Assembly (NCBI GenBank): GCA_025558095.1
Contig: JAIVFI010000017.1
Location: 558,001 to 622,000, forward strand
Origin: Hyaloraphidium curvatum
Lineage: Eukaryota; Monoblepharomycota; Hyaloraphidiomycetes; Hyaloraphidiales; Hyaloraphidiaceae
Reading direction: 5' to 3'
Length of the DNA stretch: 64,000 bases
In this document: piece by piece, positions 42,457 through 55,033 of the stretch
Layout: every line of letters begins with the position of its first letter
How positions within the stretch are numbered: position 1 is the stretch's first letter
Position numbers and translations under genes: made by a program
Notes under the pieces: generated by a model
Seen by the model: the letters and a program-made list of their open reading frames with translations, nothing else
Databases searched by the model: none
Told to the model about the DNA's origin: nothing

Positions 42457-44074
42457 TCATAGCAACGCACCGGGCGGCGCCGAAACAGTCCTGGCCAGCC
42501 TCCTCCCCGGCCGCTCCACAGCCCGTCCCCCCTCCCATGCCACCCTCCCGTTCACAAGCACCATCGCGATCCCCTCGCTGGCCCGCACCGGGTCCTCGAA
42601 CGTCGCCGCGTCCCCCACCGTCTCCGGATCCAGCAGCACCAGGTCCGCGTGGCAGCCCTCGCGCAGCTCCCCGCGCCCTTCGAACCCGAACGTGCGCGCC
42701 GGCAGGCCCGTCATCTTGTGCACGGCTTCCTCCAGGGTGAACAGCCGGCGGTCGCGCGCGTAGTGCCCCAGCACGCGCGGGAAGCTGCCCCACAGCCGCG
42801 GGTGCGGCCGCGGGGAGTGCATCCCGTCGGACCCGATCATGCTCCGTGGGAAGGCGAGCACGCGGCGCACGTCGTCCTCGGACATGTCGTGGTACACGGC
42901 GATCCCGGGCGCGAGTTTCTCGGCGGCCTGGGCAAAGGTGAGGGAGCGGAAATCCGGGTGCGAGGTGACGAGGTGCGAGACCAGCTTGCCGCTGAGCTCC
43001 GGGAACGGCTTGGAGCGGATGATGCGGATCTCCTCCGAGATGGCGGCGAACTCGGGGAGGAAGATGGAGGAGCTCGCCGTGTAGGGGTACACGTCGAGCG
43101 ACACCGGGGCGTGCGGCGGGGCGTTGGCCATGGCTTCGGCGATAAGCTCGAGGGTCTCGCGCGTGCGGCCGTAGTTCGTGGTGCCAGCGCATCTTGGCGG
43201 CGGATTGCAAAGGTAAGGAGGCATGCCGTGAAAACGCATCGGGGTTGCAGCCGTACTTATGGTGGGAGATGACGAGGGGCAATCCGGCCGTGCGGCCAAT
43301 CAGGATAGCCTCCTTGACCGCGTCGATCACCTTGTCCGCCTCGTCGCGCATGTGGGTCGCGTACAGCCCACCGTGCGCTGCCGCGACCTTTGCCAGCTCG
43401 ACGATCTCGGCCGTGGGCGACGCGCGCTGCCCGGGGTATTCGAGGCCGGTCGAGTAACCGAGCGCGCCCTCGCGCATGGCTTCGGCGAGGAGCTCCTTCA
43501 TCCGCGAGATTTCGGCGGGGGTAGCGGGGCGCGAGCGGTCCGGCACGGCGGCGCAGCGCAGGGCGAGGTGACCGATGAGCAGCGCGTAGTTGGTCTGCGG
43601 GGGCTTCGACTCGAGCTTGGCAAAGTAGGTCGACGCCAGGGGGAACGGGCCGTGCGGGCTGGGACCCAAGCCGTACTCGGCTGCACATCGGGGACAATGG
43701 GCAGGTTCAATTAAATCGCCGACTCCCGCAGCCGGAGATCGACACCCACGCGGCGAGGCCGGGTCCGCGAGCGTGTCCGGCGCGGCGCTCAGCCCGCAGT
43801 TGCCCGCCACCACGGTTGTGACGCCTTGCGAGACCTTTGCGTCCATCGCGCGCTCGGTGAGCAGGGCGAAGTCGTCGTGCGTGTGCGCATCGATGAAGCC
43901 GGGGCACAGCACGCGCCCGCCGCCGTCGACCTCGCGGTCGGCGTCGCCCGCGACGGAGTCGGCGATGCGTGCGACGCGTCCGTCGGCGACCGCGACGTCG
44001 ACCGGGCCGCGGCGCGGCGCCCCCGTGCCGTCGATCACGACGACGCGCCGGAAGACGATCGAGAACTGCGGCAT
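42457..44074 (-). CDS. N-acyl-D-amino-acid deacylase (amidohydrolase)
   Basis: Three exons, 44074-43750, 43680-43257 and 43192-42457. Metal ligands sit in FIDAHTHDDF; family-typical segments are VSQGVTTVVAGNCG, ISHHKCAG (created by intron 2), IGSDGMHSPRPHPRLWGSF and the C-terminal EEAVHKMTGLPARTFGF ending GHADLV-like as CHADLVLLDPETV. These enzymes remove acyl groups from N-acyl-D-amino acids; fungal substrates are poorly known. It is divergent from the epoxide-hydrolase-like gene (111 bp). The last about 318 bp of the gene region recur inverted at 57141-57463. Confidence 0.9.
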
Positions 44075-44185
44075 CGCGGCGCGGCGTCGCGACGTCGGAG
44101 GAGCGCGATGCGCGATGCGGCTGGGGATGCGGCTGTGCGGGAGACGCCGCGCCGACAAACTTCACGCGTTCCGCGGTCGGAAGCG

Positions 44186-45424
44186 ATGAAGTACCCTCCG
44201 CTGCCCGGCGTCGCGCAGAAACGAGCCTCCCTCGGATCCGTTGAGCTCGACTACCTCGACGCCGGGGACCCGGCCGGCCCCGCGGCCGTTCTCCTGCACG
44301 GCTTCCCGGAATGCGCGTGGTCGTGGCGGCATCAAATCGCGCCCCTCGTCCCCGCGGGCTACAGGGTGATCGTGCCGGATCAGCGAGGGTACGGGGGCTC
44401 GAGCAGGCCCGATGCGGTGGGGGAATACGCGTCGGACAAGCTCGCCGGGGACGTGTTCGCGCTCGTCGACCAGGCGGTCGGGCCGGGGGCAACGTTCGTG
44501 GCCATAGGCCACGACTGGGGCGGGCTGCTGATCTGGGAGATGCTGCGGGAGCGGCCGGAGCGCATCGTGGCCGCGGTCGTGGTGTCGGTCGTGCCGATGG
44601 AGTATCCGATGCCTCCCACCCAGCTCTTCAAGGCGATGTCGGGCGACAAGTCAGTGAGCCTTGCCATGCATGCTGGTACCTTCCTTGATATTCAGATGTT
44701 TGCAGATTCAACTACATTCTCTACTTCAACGCGTCCGTCGGCCCAGCCGAGGAGGAGCTCGGCTCGGACGTCGGGCGCTCCGTGCGCACCATCCTCTGGA
44801 CGGCCTCGGGCGACTTTGGGTATCCCATGGCGCTCCTGATGCCCGACTACCCGCTCGAGGGGGGAAAGATGCTCCCGGACTCGCTGGTCGCAAGGGTTCC
44901 GGGGTCGCTGCCGCGTTGGCTGGAGGAAGAGGACTACAAGGTGTACGTGGATGCATTCCGCGAGTCGGGATACTTCGGGCCCGTGTCATGTGCGTCGAGA
45001 TCTGGCCTCCTTGCGTCCATTGCCGAGGTGCCGGACCGACGGGATGACTGACACCCGCCCGTTCCGCAGGGTACCGGCACTTCGACTCCAACTGGGAGCG
45101 CCTCCGCGGCAAGCCATACGAGGCCATCGCCACGCCGTGCTACTTCATCGGCGGGGGCGCGGACGGCATCATCCTCCTCGGCAAGGACTCCATGGACGCC
45201 GCGTTGGCGCGCATCCCGGGATACAGGGGCAAGACGATCATCCCCGGTGCCGGGCACTGTGGGTTCCCATCGGTACGGGGTGGTGGGGAAAGCTGATTGC
45301 GCGCGCAGGGACGCAGCAGGAGGCGCCGGACGAGTTCAACGCGGCGATGCTCTGGTTCCTCCGAAGCTTGCCGGGCCCGGCCAACGCCGGGCCAAGTTCG
45401 GTCAATGACTCCGCGACAAGCTAG
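44186..45424 (+). CDS. Alpha/beta hydrolase, soluble epoxide hydrolase-like
   Basis: Four exons, 44186-44649, 44706-44989, 45070-45258 and 45309-45424, giving 350 residues. The oxyanion motif is LLHGFPECAWSWR, the nucleophile Asp lies in IGHDWGG, the cap domain has GPVSWYR (spanning intron 2, with the Tyr that polarises the epoxide in this family), and the catalytic His is in GAGHWTQ, rebuilt across intron 3. An Asp nucleophile and the cap Tyr favour epoxide hydrolase over dehalogenase. Together with the adjacent BVMO and deacylase it may serve catabolism or detoxification (inference). Confidence 0.9.
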
Positions 45425-45764
45425 CCGTCAGATCAGCCTCTTCGTCTCGCTCGGCTTGCCGGGCAGTGCCGCCTTTCTTGGGGCGCCCGCCTCCTCTTGT
45501 TCATCGATATCTTTCAGCACGACAGCCCATCGGATACCCTCCGACATGTAGGTCGCAGAAAACTGGTTCTGAAGCCACGCTGGATGCGTTCACGTGCCTT
45601 GCTGGTCGTCTGATGTGGCGCGATTCAAGGGTCCTCGCCCATCTGTCGATCCGAGAAGATCCGACGCGCAAACACACCTTGATGCAAACCCCCGGTTCCA
45701 CGCCCATCGCAACTCCGGTCCCTCTGAGCGCACCGGAATTCGTCGGAGCCCCATACTCGTCGCA
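45425..45764. other. Intergenic, no gene recognised
   Basis: 340 bp between the hydrolase stop and the Nudix start on the same strand; no coding signal. Confidence 0.55.
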
Positions 45765-46472
45765 ATGTCCCTCGCCGCGGGCGTCCGTCGCGCCGCTCAC
45801 CTCGCACACCACCCCGCGCACCACCCCGCGCCCCTGCACCAGTCGTTCGGCCTGATCGCCGCGGTGTTCTCGGCGGCGCCGGCGGGGCAGCTCCCGGCGC
45901 TGCGGGACGCGGCGGTGCTGCTCGTGCGGGAGCGGAGAGGAGGGCACTGGAGCTTCCCCAAAGGTCGGCGGACCTCCGCGTGCCGGATTCAACGGGGACG
46001 CTGACGCCGCGGGCCCTCCCTGCTCCTTCCCACTGCTCATTCAGGCTCGCCGGAGCGGGGCGACGCCGACCCGTGGCACACGGCGCTCCGCGAGCTCCGC
46101 GAGGAGGTCTCGCTCGCCCACCCTCTGGACCCGCTGCTCCCTGGCCGCGCCTTCCACGAGCACCGCGCGCGCCGGTTCGCCAAGCGCAACACGTTCTTTG
46201 CCGCGCGGCTGCTGGCGAGGGAGCCGCCGGCGCTGGCCTGGTGCCGGTGGGAGCTGCTGGGCGCGGAGTGGGTGCCGGGTGGGGAGGTGGCTGGGATTCT
46301 GACCCACCGGGAGACCAAGAAGGTGTGGGAGGATGTGGTGAAGGAGCTGGTGGGGGAGGGGGTGGTGCGGTGGGACGGGGAGGCGCCGGTCGGAAGGGAG
46401 GAGGTCGGGCCTGTAAGCCTCCAGGCAGGGGTGGGTCCCACGGCAGGAATGAGGCCCGCGGTGGAGCTGTAG
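45765..46472 (+). CDS. Nudix hydrolase, CoA-diphosphatase-like
   Basis: Two exons, 45765-45963 and 46045-46472, giving 208 residues. The domain starts QSFGLIAAVF, the entry strand is HWSFPKG, and the Nudix box follows directly after the intron: GSPERGDADPWHTALRELREEVSL. The metal-binding RELREE core is intact, but the first Glu and the last Gly of the consensus are changed and the spacing before the core is one residue off. Members cleave nucleoside diphosphate derivatives; substrate unknown. The C-terminal tail is Gly/Val-rich and unconserved in appearance. Confidence 0.8.
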
Positions 46473-47102
46473 GCTGGCCCTACTGCTCTCCCTGCTGGCT
46501 TCCGCAAGGACCTCTGCCCTGCTGCCGGGCTTCTCTACCTCGGCTCCCTGAGACCGCTCGCACGCACCGGACACCTCTGGACTTGACTTTCCTGCACGAT
46601 CCTGATCATCATTGACACCAACTGCATCTCTCGGTCTCTGATACCACCTCTCCAGCTCCCGCACTCGCATTGCGGCTTTTATCTGCATCCCTTTGCCCAT
46701 TCCGTATCACGTGCCCGCCGCACCTCCGGTTTAAGCGCATCGTGGCCGGCGGCCCACCAGACATAGAGCCATAGAGCAATAGACTCGCACAAAGTTGATT
46801 GCCGACGTGGACAGCTGCTGGGGAGCTGAGTCGTGGGTGGACCCCGAAGCTGGGGGCTCGGGCACGGCAGGGCGGTCGGCCACCCCGGAACCGATCCAAA
46901 GCACAGAAACGCGATCCATAATGATGTCGCTCGGTAGCATTTTCTCCCAATAGCGTCGATCTTGAGTTGGCTTTGCGCGGCGGGGGTATCTTTTCGGCTC
47001 CGACTGGCGTGCTGCGGTTCCATTTCCTTTCCGGGCAAGCGTCTTTCGCACCCCCCTCTGCCGCTTCCCCGGCGCCGGGCCAGCCCGCCGGGGCGCGCCG
47101 CG
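46473..47102. other. Intergenic, no gene recognised
   Basis: 630 bp without a convincing gene. An open frame reaches back from 47103 to 46962 and could add a basic N-terminus to the next gene. Confidence 0.5.
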
Positions 47103-48473
47103 ATGAGCACGACGACCAGCGCGTCCGCGACGGGGTCGTCGTCGACGACGGGAACGGCCAGCGTGTCGACGACCTCCTCGACGAGCCGCTCCTCGTCGGC
47201 CACCTCCTCCACGCGGTCGACGACCAGCATCTCGCTCAGGCCACCGCAGACGTCTGCCACGCCGTCTTTCACGCTGCCGACGCCCGCGCCGACGGCCACG
47301 GGGCTGCCGCCGCCGCTGGGCAGCGACCCGCTGCCGCCGGCCGTAATCGTCGGCATCGCGCTCGGCGCACTCGTCGGCTTCGCTTTATTGTTCCTGGGAA
47401 TTTCCTGCATAATCTACCGTCGCCGGGCAGCCCGTACCAAGGACGAAGAGAGCCGCCCGATGGCCCCGCGGCACGAGCCCGCGTCGCCGGCGCTCTCGTC
47501 GTCGTCGGGCGCGGCATCGGGGGACGCGTCGCCCTCGGGCGCATCCACGGCTGCGGCATCGGCGGCGCCGTCGCCCAGGCCCGAGATGGTGGAGCTGCCG
47601 CCGCCCCGAGGCGCCTCGGTTGCGGCCGGGGCATCCGCTGCTGCACAGGCTGCGCAGCCAGTGCAGCAGGCACCCGTGCAGACGATCGGCGTGCCGGCTG
47701 CCGCAGTTTTTGCGGCCGTTTCGCTCGCACGGACCGTCCCCACCGCCCCCGCGCCCTCCGTTTCGGCGACCGCACCGCAGCTCCCCACCCCCACCTCCCT
47801 CGCCGCCCCCGCCTCGACGCCCCCCGGCGCACCGTCCTCCCGCCCCATCCGCGAATGGACCGCCCTCCCCTCTCCAGCCCTCACCTCCTCGACCTCGGCC
47901 TCGCGCCCCTCCTCCCCCACCATCTCCTCCCTCTCGCTCCCCCCCGCCGCAGCGGACCAGTACAAGCCGCGCAACCCCACCCCCCTCTCCTCCACGATAA
48001 CCGCGCGCACCCTCGCGCTGGACGACGCCGTCCCCGACCCCGCGCTGCGCCGCGCGGTGCGGATGGGACTCAGGGCCGGGCCGAGCGGGGAGAGCGAGGC
48101 CGAGATGCTTGCGAGCGTGCAGCTGGCGATGAAGCTGCAGGAGCAGGCAGATCCGGGGAGCACGAGGGTGAGGGAAAAGGAGAAGGGGGAGACGCTGCCG
48201 CGCAAGGCGTCGGGGACCCTCACGGCGAACGGGCAGGCCAGCGGGTCCCTGCAGTCTGCAAAGGCGGTCGCGCAGCCGGCCAACGGGCAGGCGGTGCAGC
48301 CGGCCAAGGTCAACGGACAACCCACCGGGGCGCAGGCAGCGCAACCGGCAAAGGCCAACGGACAGGCGGCCGCCGTTCCTGCGCAGCCCGCGGGCTCTGC
48401 GGTGGTCGCCACCCCGTCCACGAAGAGCTCGACCGTGGTCATGACCCGCCGAGTTGGGTCTACCTCGGCCTGA
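47103..48473 (+). CDS. Ser/Thr-rich single-pass surface protein
   Basis: 456 codons from Met 47103, where a dense Ser/Thr ectodomain (about 60 residues) starts. Then comes one transmembrane helix (AVIVGIALGALVGFALLFLG) with a basic stop YRRRAAR and a long Ala/Pro/Ser cytosolic tail. A conserved-looking patch LRRAVRMGLRAGPSGESEAE lies near residue 320, and the end carries imperfect repeats of the type QPAKANGQ. Layout parallels the protein at 16128. No classic signal peptide precedes the ectodomain unless translation starts at 46962 (adds 47 residues). It resembles wall-stress sensor architecture; function inferred weakly. Confidence 0.7.
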   Translation: MSTTTSASATGSSSTTGTASVSTTSSTSRSSSATSSTRSTTSISLRPPQTSATPSFTLPTPAPTATGLPPPLGSDPLPPAVIVGIALGALVGFALLFLGISCIIYRRRAARTKDEESRPMAPRHEPASPALSSSSGAASGDASPSGASTAAASAAPSPRPEMVELPPPRGASVAAGASAAAQAAQPVQQAPVQTIGVPAAAVFAAVSLARTVPTAPAPSVSATAPQLPTPTSLAAPASTPPGAPSSRPIREWTALPSPALTSSTSASRPSSPTISSLSLPPAAADQYKPRNPTPLSSTITARTLALDDAVPDPALRRAVRMGLRAGPSGESEAEMLASVQLAMKLQEQADPGSTRVREKEKGETLPRKASGTLTANGQASGSLQSAKAVAQPANGQAVQPAKVNGQPTGAQAAQPAKANGQAAAVPAQPAGSAVVATPSTKSSTVVMTRRVGSTSA

Positions 48474-48776
48474 TAGACTGCACTGGGGGCTCCCGGGCCG
48501 GGGCCCCACGCGTGTATTTTGCTAATCTCTGTTGCGGTCTGGGCGATAGACCCGCTTTTGGACGGAACGAACGGGCGGCAACCGAGGTCCGGGGCAATCC
48601 AGCCCGCAGATCGGCGCCTCGATGTATGAAGACCACCCACTAATCCCCTGATGGTGGGGCTTGGACGATCTGCGCCGCATGTGATGTACAGCTCACAGCA
48701 GCTGTGGCTTGGGGTTGCCGCTGCCTGGACCCGTTCCAACTTGACTGACCGAGTTTCGAGCCAACCATCCGGCGCG
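48474..48776. other. Intergenic, promoter side of the chitin synthase
   Basis: 303 bp with no recognised element. Confidence 0.5.
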
Positions 48777-51700
48777 ATGGCGACGCCTCCGCCGCGGTCG
48801 GGCTCGCGGCAGCAGCAGTACCCGGGCTACGAGATGCAGCCCGCCGCGCCGTACGCGGCGACGTCGCTGGCGGTGCCCGACGTGTCGGGTCTCAACTGGA
48901 CGTCGAACCCGCTCGCGTCGCCCGCGCCGGCGTCGCCCGCGCCGTCGCCGTACACGCCGGTGCCGCAGCGCGGCGTGCCGCTGTCGGCGCAGGGCGGCTA
49001 CGCGCAGCCCGTGCCGGCGGTGACCGTCTCGGCGTACCCGACCACGCAGCCCGTGAACGGCGCCGTGCCGCCCCGCAAGCGCCAGCAGTACGCCCCCGTG
49101 TTCGCGATCCCCAAGCGCACCGTGACCACGAAGAAGGTCGATCTCACGGAGAAGGGCAACCTGCAGAGTGGGTTCCGGTGGGCCCTGGCGATGGCGCCGC
49201 TAAAGTGCCCCCCGCACGCCAGTCGACCTGCCCGTGCCGTCCAAGCTGCTCCAGTTCGGCGAGATCAAGCGCGGCTGGGAAGTCGAGAACATGCGCTACA
49301 CCGCGGCCACTTGCGACCCCAACGACTTCCCACAAATGGGCTACACGCTGCGGCCCGCCGAGATGGGCAGGGAGACGGAGCTGTTCATCGTCATGACCAT
49401 GTACAACGAGGGCGAGGAGGAGTTTGTCAACACCATGGTGGGTTTCATCCACAGGACGCGTCGGGCGCGTGTGACCTCTCGGGCGGGCACAGCACGCCTG
49501 CATCATCAACATCAAGAACTTCCTCTCCCGCACAAAGTCGATGGTCTGGGGCCCCGACGCGTGGAAAAAGATAGTCGTGTGCGTCATCTCGGACGGCCGC
49601 AAGAAGATCAACGAGCGCACCAAGAATCTGCTGGCCGTCATGGGCTGCTTCCAGGAGGGCGTGATGAAGAACGAGGTCGCGGGGCAAAAGGTCACGGGGC
49701 ACATCTTCGAGTACACGAGCCAGGTGGACATCGACCTGAGCCTCCAGGCGACGGGGTCCGTGCCGGTGCAGATGATCTTTTGCCTCAAGGTTCGACCCCT
49801 GGCACGGCGCGCGCGTTGTTGTCATCTGATTCGATTTGGCCGACCACAGGAAGAGAATGCCAAGAAAATCAACTCTCACCGCTGGTTCTTCAACGCGTTC
49901 TGCCCCATCCTTCGCCCGCACGTGACGGTGCTCCTCGACGTCGGCACTCGCCCTCTGGACACGGCTCTGTACCACCTCTGGAAGGTCTTTGACCGGCACC
50001 CCAACGTCGGCGGCGCCTGCGGCGAAATCCGCGCCGACATCGGAACGTACTGGGAAAAGTGCTTTAGCAACTGGCTGGTCGCGGCGCAGAACTTCGAGTG
50101 TGGGTTCCTGCCCGCCCGTAATTCCGTTCACCTTCCTGATCCCGCGCCGCAGACAAGATGTCCAACATCCTGGACAAGCCCCTCGAGTCCTCGTTCGGCT
50201 ACATCTCCGTGCTCCCCGGCGCCTTCTCGGCCTACCGCTACCGAGCCCTGACCAACTACGCTCCCGACACCGGGCCGCTGGCGTCCTACTTCAAGGGCGA
50301 GGACCTACACTCGGGCAAAATCGACGGCGGCGTGTTCAAGAACAAGTGGGACCCGTTGCGCTTCGCGGTCGGATCTTCTCCTGACCGGCACGCCTCTCCC
50401 CAGCATGTATCTCGCCGAGGACCGCATTCTCTGCTTCGAGCTCGTCGCCAAGCCCGGCGAAGCCTGGCTGCTCCGGTACGAGCGCGACGCGGCGGCCGTC
50501 ACGGACGTGCCCGACGGCATCCCCGAGCTCGTCTCGCAGCGGCGGCGGTGGCTCAACGGGTCCAACTTCGCCGCGCTGTACGCGCTGCTCAACTGGGGCA
50601 AGATCTGGAAGTCGGACCACGGGTTCATGAGGAAACTGATGTTCATGCTCGAGGGGCTGTACCAGATCCTCGTCATGATCTTCAGCTGGTTCTCGATCGT
50701 GGGTTAAGGGCGGACCTTGCTTTGGCAGCCGCGGTAGCTAACACGGGAGACGCAACCCCACACCCACAGGCCAACTTCTTCCTCACCTTCTTCTTCCTCA
50801 TGCAAGCCTCGGTTCCCTCGACCACCGTCACCTCCGGCAACGTCGTCATCGTCGGCGACCCGAAACCTCCGTTCTTCGGCGCCGCCGAGATCGTCTTCCA
50901 GGTCCTCACCTGGATCTACCTGCTTCTCATGGCCACGCAGCTCATCATCTCGCTCGGCAACCGTCCGCAAGGCTCGATCAACCTGTACCGCCTCATCCTC
51001 GTCTGCTGGATGGGCATCATGGCCGTCATCCTTGCGCTGGTCGGCACCACGCTGTACCAGGTGTTCACCAAAGCAATGCAGCCGGGGACGAACCTCTGGA
51101 ACGAGCTGCTCAACGTGGGTTACGCTACCGGGCACGATTCGCGGCGGGGCTGACCTCGGTCGGCAGAACGCGACATTCAGGGCGACCATCCTCGGTCTCG
51201 GCAGCACCTACGGGCTGTGGATCCTCTGCTCGCTCCTCTTCATGGACCCGTGGCACATGATCAACAGCTTCTTCCAGTACATCATGCTGATGCCCTTCTG
51301 GGTTAACGTGCTGCAGACCTACGCCATGTGCAACACCCACGGTTGGTTAAACGATCTTCCTTACTTTCGGTTTCCGCTAACGGGAGGTTACAGACGTGAC
51401 CTGGGGCACAAAAGGCGACAACACGGGCGCGCACGACCTCGGAGGGGCCAAGAAGGCCGGCGGTGCGGCAGGCGGCGCCAAGGCCCAGGTCGAGCTGGAG
51501 CTGCCCGATGCGAACAACGCAGACGAGGCCAACACGACCTACAATGCGCTGCTCAATTCGCTCGAGGGGGGAATCCCGAAGAAGGAGCCTGGAAAGGTGG
51601 ACGCGAACACCAAGAGGGACGACGATTTCAAGGTCGGTTAGGGCGGATGTCCGGGCCGTGCTCCGAGACTGATCCCTCCCATGCAGCTGTTCCGCACGAA

Positions 51701-52070
51701 CGTCGTCCTCGTCTGGGTGTTCACCAACCTGTGCCTGATCATTGTCCTCACCAACCCCAAGATCCAGCAGCTCATGGTCTACAAGCCCATGATCGTGGAC
51801 CCCGCCACGGGCGAGATGATCCCTGACCCCAACGCCATCGGCTTCTCGGGCTACCTGGACTTCCTCTTCTGGGCGACGACCTTCTTCGCGGCCGTCAAGT
51901 TCATCGGCGCCATTTGGTACCTGCTCGTGCAGCAGCTGTTCGACAGGAAGGAGGACCCGGAGGACGCGCACATCGGTAGGTGGCGGGCGGCGGGCAAATG
52001 CAGGTCGTGTGCTTACGCAGAACTGGCAGGCAACGTGCTGGCCAAGAGGCCGGGTTTCAACGCCGCGTGA
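48777..52070 (+). CDS. Chitin synthase (class I-III type)
   Basis: Eleven exons: 48777-49167, 49223-49437, 49493-49789, 49850-50099, 50153-50345, 50404-50698, 50770-51114, 51167-51341, 51394-51632, 51687-51975 and 52021-52070, giving 912 residues in a continuous frame. A Pro/Ser/Tyr-rich cytosolic N-terminus leads to the GT2 catalytic core: [33 protein letters not shown] (restored across intron 4), [10 protein letters not shown] with the catalytic Asp (restored across intron 5) and the QRRRW product-binding motif. Several transmembrane helices follow, with the DVTWGTKG segment between them. It adds GlcNAc from UDP-GlcNAc to chitin at the plasma membrane. The 45-nt last intron is frame-neutral. 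Confidence 0.95.
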
Positions 52071-52317
52071 GCGCGGAACTGCGGAGACTGGGGCGCCTTG
52101 GAAGCGGGGATGCGGATGTTTATCGCGTCTTGGGACGCTAGTTGTACATGTCAGTCATATCGAAGCATCGTCTTGAATCGTGTGGACCGTGTCTTTCGAG
52201 ACGGCGAGGAGGGTGATGAGGCGGGGAAACTCTCAACGGTTTGAGAGCCGACCTTCGCGAAATCCAACGAGCAGCCCCGCCGCCGTCCGGCCCTCCCAGT
52301 TCTCGGCATCAAGTCAC

Positions 52318-54778
52318 ATGGACGCCACCAACCTGTTCTCTAAGCCTCTGGGGGAATACCTCACCGCCGCCTTCGTGGCGGCCGGGATGAAAACCGAGCG
52401 CGCGGGCGAAGTCGCCCGTGAAGTCGCTGCCGCCCTGCCCGGAACCTCGACCGCCCTCGACCTCTGGACCCTCGCCCTCGACAACGTATGTTTGCCCCAT
52501 TGCTCGGTAGCCGTGGGCTGACGTGGACACCACCAGGCCGCGTGGAAGCAGATCCCCTTTAAGTCCAAAGTTCTCGGCTTTGTCCTCACCCGGGTCGCGG
52601 CCACGACGGCCGAAGATGCCCGCACCGCCAAGATCCCTGCCCAAGAGCTGGCCAAGATGGCCGTGGACAAGTACATCGGCCTGCGGGTCCTGCTCTCGAG
52701 CAGCGACAAGGAGGCCGTCTGCCCGCTGCTGTCCGACCTGCAAGACACGGCTGTCCTGGCCGAAATTCCGGTCAACGATGTGAGTAAGATGTTTGAAAGT
52801 CGACTTGCTCGAGTTCTCAGACCCAGGGCTTCCTGGCAGTTGCTCGGCGAGTTCCCCGAGAACGGAAACGCAGTTGCCCAGATCTTTGCCGCACTGCGCA
52901 GGGACGGCCTCCTGGACAAGTCCAATGACAACTCATCCGCGTCCGCAAACGCGATGGAGAGGGATGACCAAGAGCTCGAGCCTGCCGTAGGGCCGATGGG
53001 GGCGCAGTTCTCCGGCCAAACCCCGAAGGATTCGTCGTCTCCCTCTGCCCACCGAGGCTACGTGGATGAAGGTCCCAATGAATCAGACGACGAAGCCATG
53101 GAGCTCGATGCGGGTAGTGTTTCAAAGTGGGAATGCTCGGTTCTTGCTATTGGGATTGGAGTTGATATCTCCCGCTCTCCGCAGCCACCGGGGAAACCGC
53201 CCTGGATCTGCCCCGCCCGTTCGCCGCTCGAGCACCGTGGAAGCGCGCCAAGTCAACAACGAAGCCGACCAAGTGGCCATGACTGTGCAGGAGCTCGAAA
53301 CCAAAATCAACGCCGTCTCCGCCAAGCGCGACAAGAAGATCACCCTTGGGGACCTTGAAGCCGTCTCCGGAGTCTTCAGCTTCGATCCGGCCCCGCCGGC
53401 CGAGCTTCTCCAGACTGTTGCCGATATTTTGGGTCGCGCCTGGCAGCATCGTGGCACCCCACTCGCACGTCGCACGCTCAAGAAGCTCCTGAACCTGCTG
53501 AAGGACGCCCGTGCCGATCATACGCTCACGGTCCGCTTGCTGGAGGCGGCTGCCAGTATGTGTCACCGCTGCGCACCTAACGGTGCCGAAGTCGCCATCC
53601 AGGAAGGGGTAATGTCGCACGTTGCCGGAAGCCTGCTGGACAGCTACGTATCCGGCGGCAACCACGCCGGCACGCTGGCGGCGCTGCGTTTCCTCGATGC
53701 CGTGACAACGGACCACGATTGCGCAAAGCAGTTCGCAAGGCTGCCCGCGTTCGGATTGCTCGCACGGGCCGTGGCGGCCGACGATGGATCTGGCCGGTTC
53801 CGCTTCTGCGTTGCGGGCATCGTTGCCGGGACGGCCAGCCGCATGCGCAAGGCGTACCCGCAATTGATGGATGGCTGGATTGCGGACGGCGCGGCCCAGG
53901 TCGTGCTGGATTGTCTGGTTTGGGCCGCGGCCAACAAGGACGTTGAGCTTGCCCATGCGGTTGCTAGTCGCTCCGTCGAAGCACTCGCAGATGGACTCGC
54001 TGCTTCCCGTCCTGTGGCAAAGGAAGCGTTTTGGACGATCAAGGACCAGCTAGTCGACACGCTTGCCCGCGCGGAAGCGGTATTTGAGGAAGCGCGTTGG
54101 GAGCATGGCATCAACAAGCTTCTCGATCGCGTGGAGGAGCCTTTGGAGGACTACGAGCAGCGCTTGGATAGCATTCGGATCGAGCTCGGCAAGGGACCGG
54201 TCAAGAAGCCCAATGTAAACCAAGCGGGAGAGCGTGATGGGCTTGGGACGGCGTCTGCTGGATCGGCGGACGATGCCTTCGCTGATGAGCCGGTAACATA
54301 TGGCCACGATCGGCCCGTTCAAGGGCGCATCTTCTTCTCCCCTCTTTCCCGGTGGTATCCAAAGGACACGTGCGGCGCTCCAGAGATGGATGTCTCGCAG
54401 TTCTATGTGCAAAGCCGTGTCATTTCTGATGGACCCACGTCTGACGGCACTTGGGGATGCAAGTATGCAGCTTTTCTCAATCTCGATCCTGTTTTTGAGG
54501 ATGATGCAGAGGATTCGCTTGTGGTCCAGCCAGAGAACACGCAATGGATCAGACCCGAGGACGAGGACGTCGCATGGGACACCATCCCTCCTGGAGCCCT
54601 CCTGGTGAGCTGTGAAGAGTTTCGAGACGCAGTTGAGAAGCAGGCATGGCCCAAGGTGTATTCCAAGAGGCTGGAGAAGCTGGAGAGCTTGCGGGCTTCT
54701 GGTTCTCGGCCTCAGGGCACTCGCAAGCGGCGGCGGTCGCAGAGCAACGACGGCAGTGGGCCATCATGGGCCGACTAA
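52318..54778 (+). CDS. Large helical-repeat protein of unknown function
   Basis: Three exons, 52318-52485, 52537-53126 and 53185-54778, giving 783 residues. The N-terminal 200 residues are helical with no known family; an acidic Ser-rich linker (DEGPNESDDEAMELD) follows. Residues about 270-560 look like an armadillo/HEAT-type solenoid (LLEAAASMCHRCAPNGAEVA; HAGTLAALRFLDAVTTDHDC; GIVAGTASRMRKAYPQL). The C-terminus has a short basic nuclear-localisation-like stretch (TRKRRRSQ). I cannot assign a role; HSP-binding HspBP1/Fes1-like proteins share the solenoid type but not visible specifics. Confidence 0.75.
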
Positions 54779-55033
54779 GCTCGCAGCCAAAACTAAAAGA
54801 AACCACGTTGTATTTACGTTGCAAAGTGCGCGCGATCTGCAGTTTCTGGCTAGAGATCCGTCTTCCGATCTGATCTCGTCGATTTGTCGATATCCTACTG
54901 GGTTGATTTCCTACTCCATTCAAGTCCATCGGGCTCAGCAGCTGATGGCACACCGACTGGACCATGGGTAGTTCCACACAGAAGAATTGCTGCTTGCGAA
55001 CGGTGTGTGTTTCCGATGGTAATCTATGGCTTC

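Noticed and set aside
47385-48739. Minus-strand frames of 374 and 441 codons opposite the Ser/Thr-rich protein
   Set aside because: Low-complexity shadows; the plus strand has a proper ectodomain, membrane helix and tail.
52784-52824. GTGAGT...CTCAG as an intron of the helical-repeat gene
   Set aside because: Splicing would break the frame, whereas reading through keeps it open and joins protein-like sequence.
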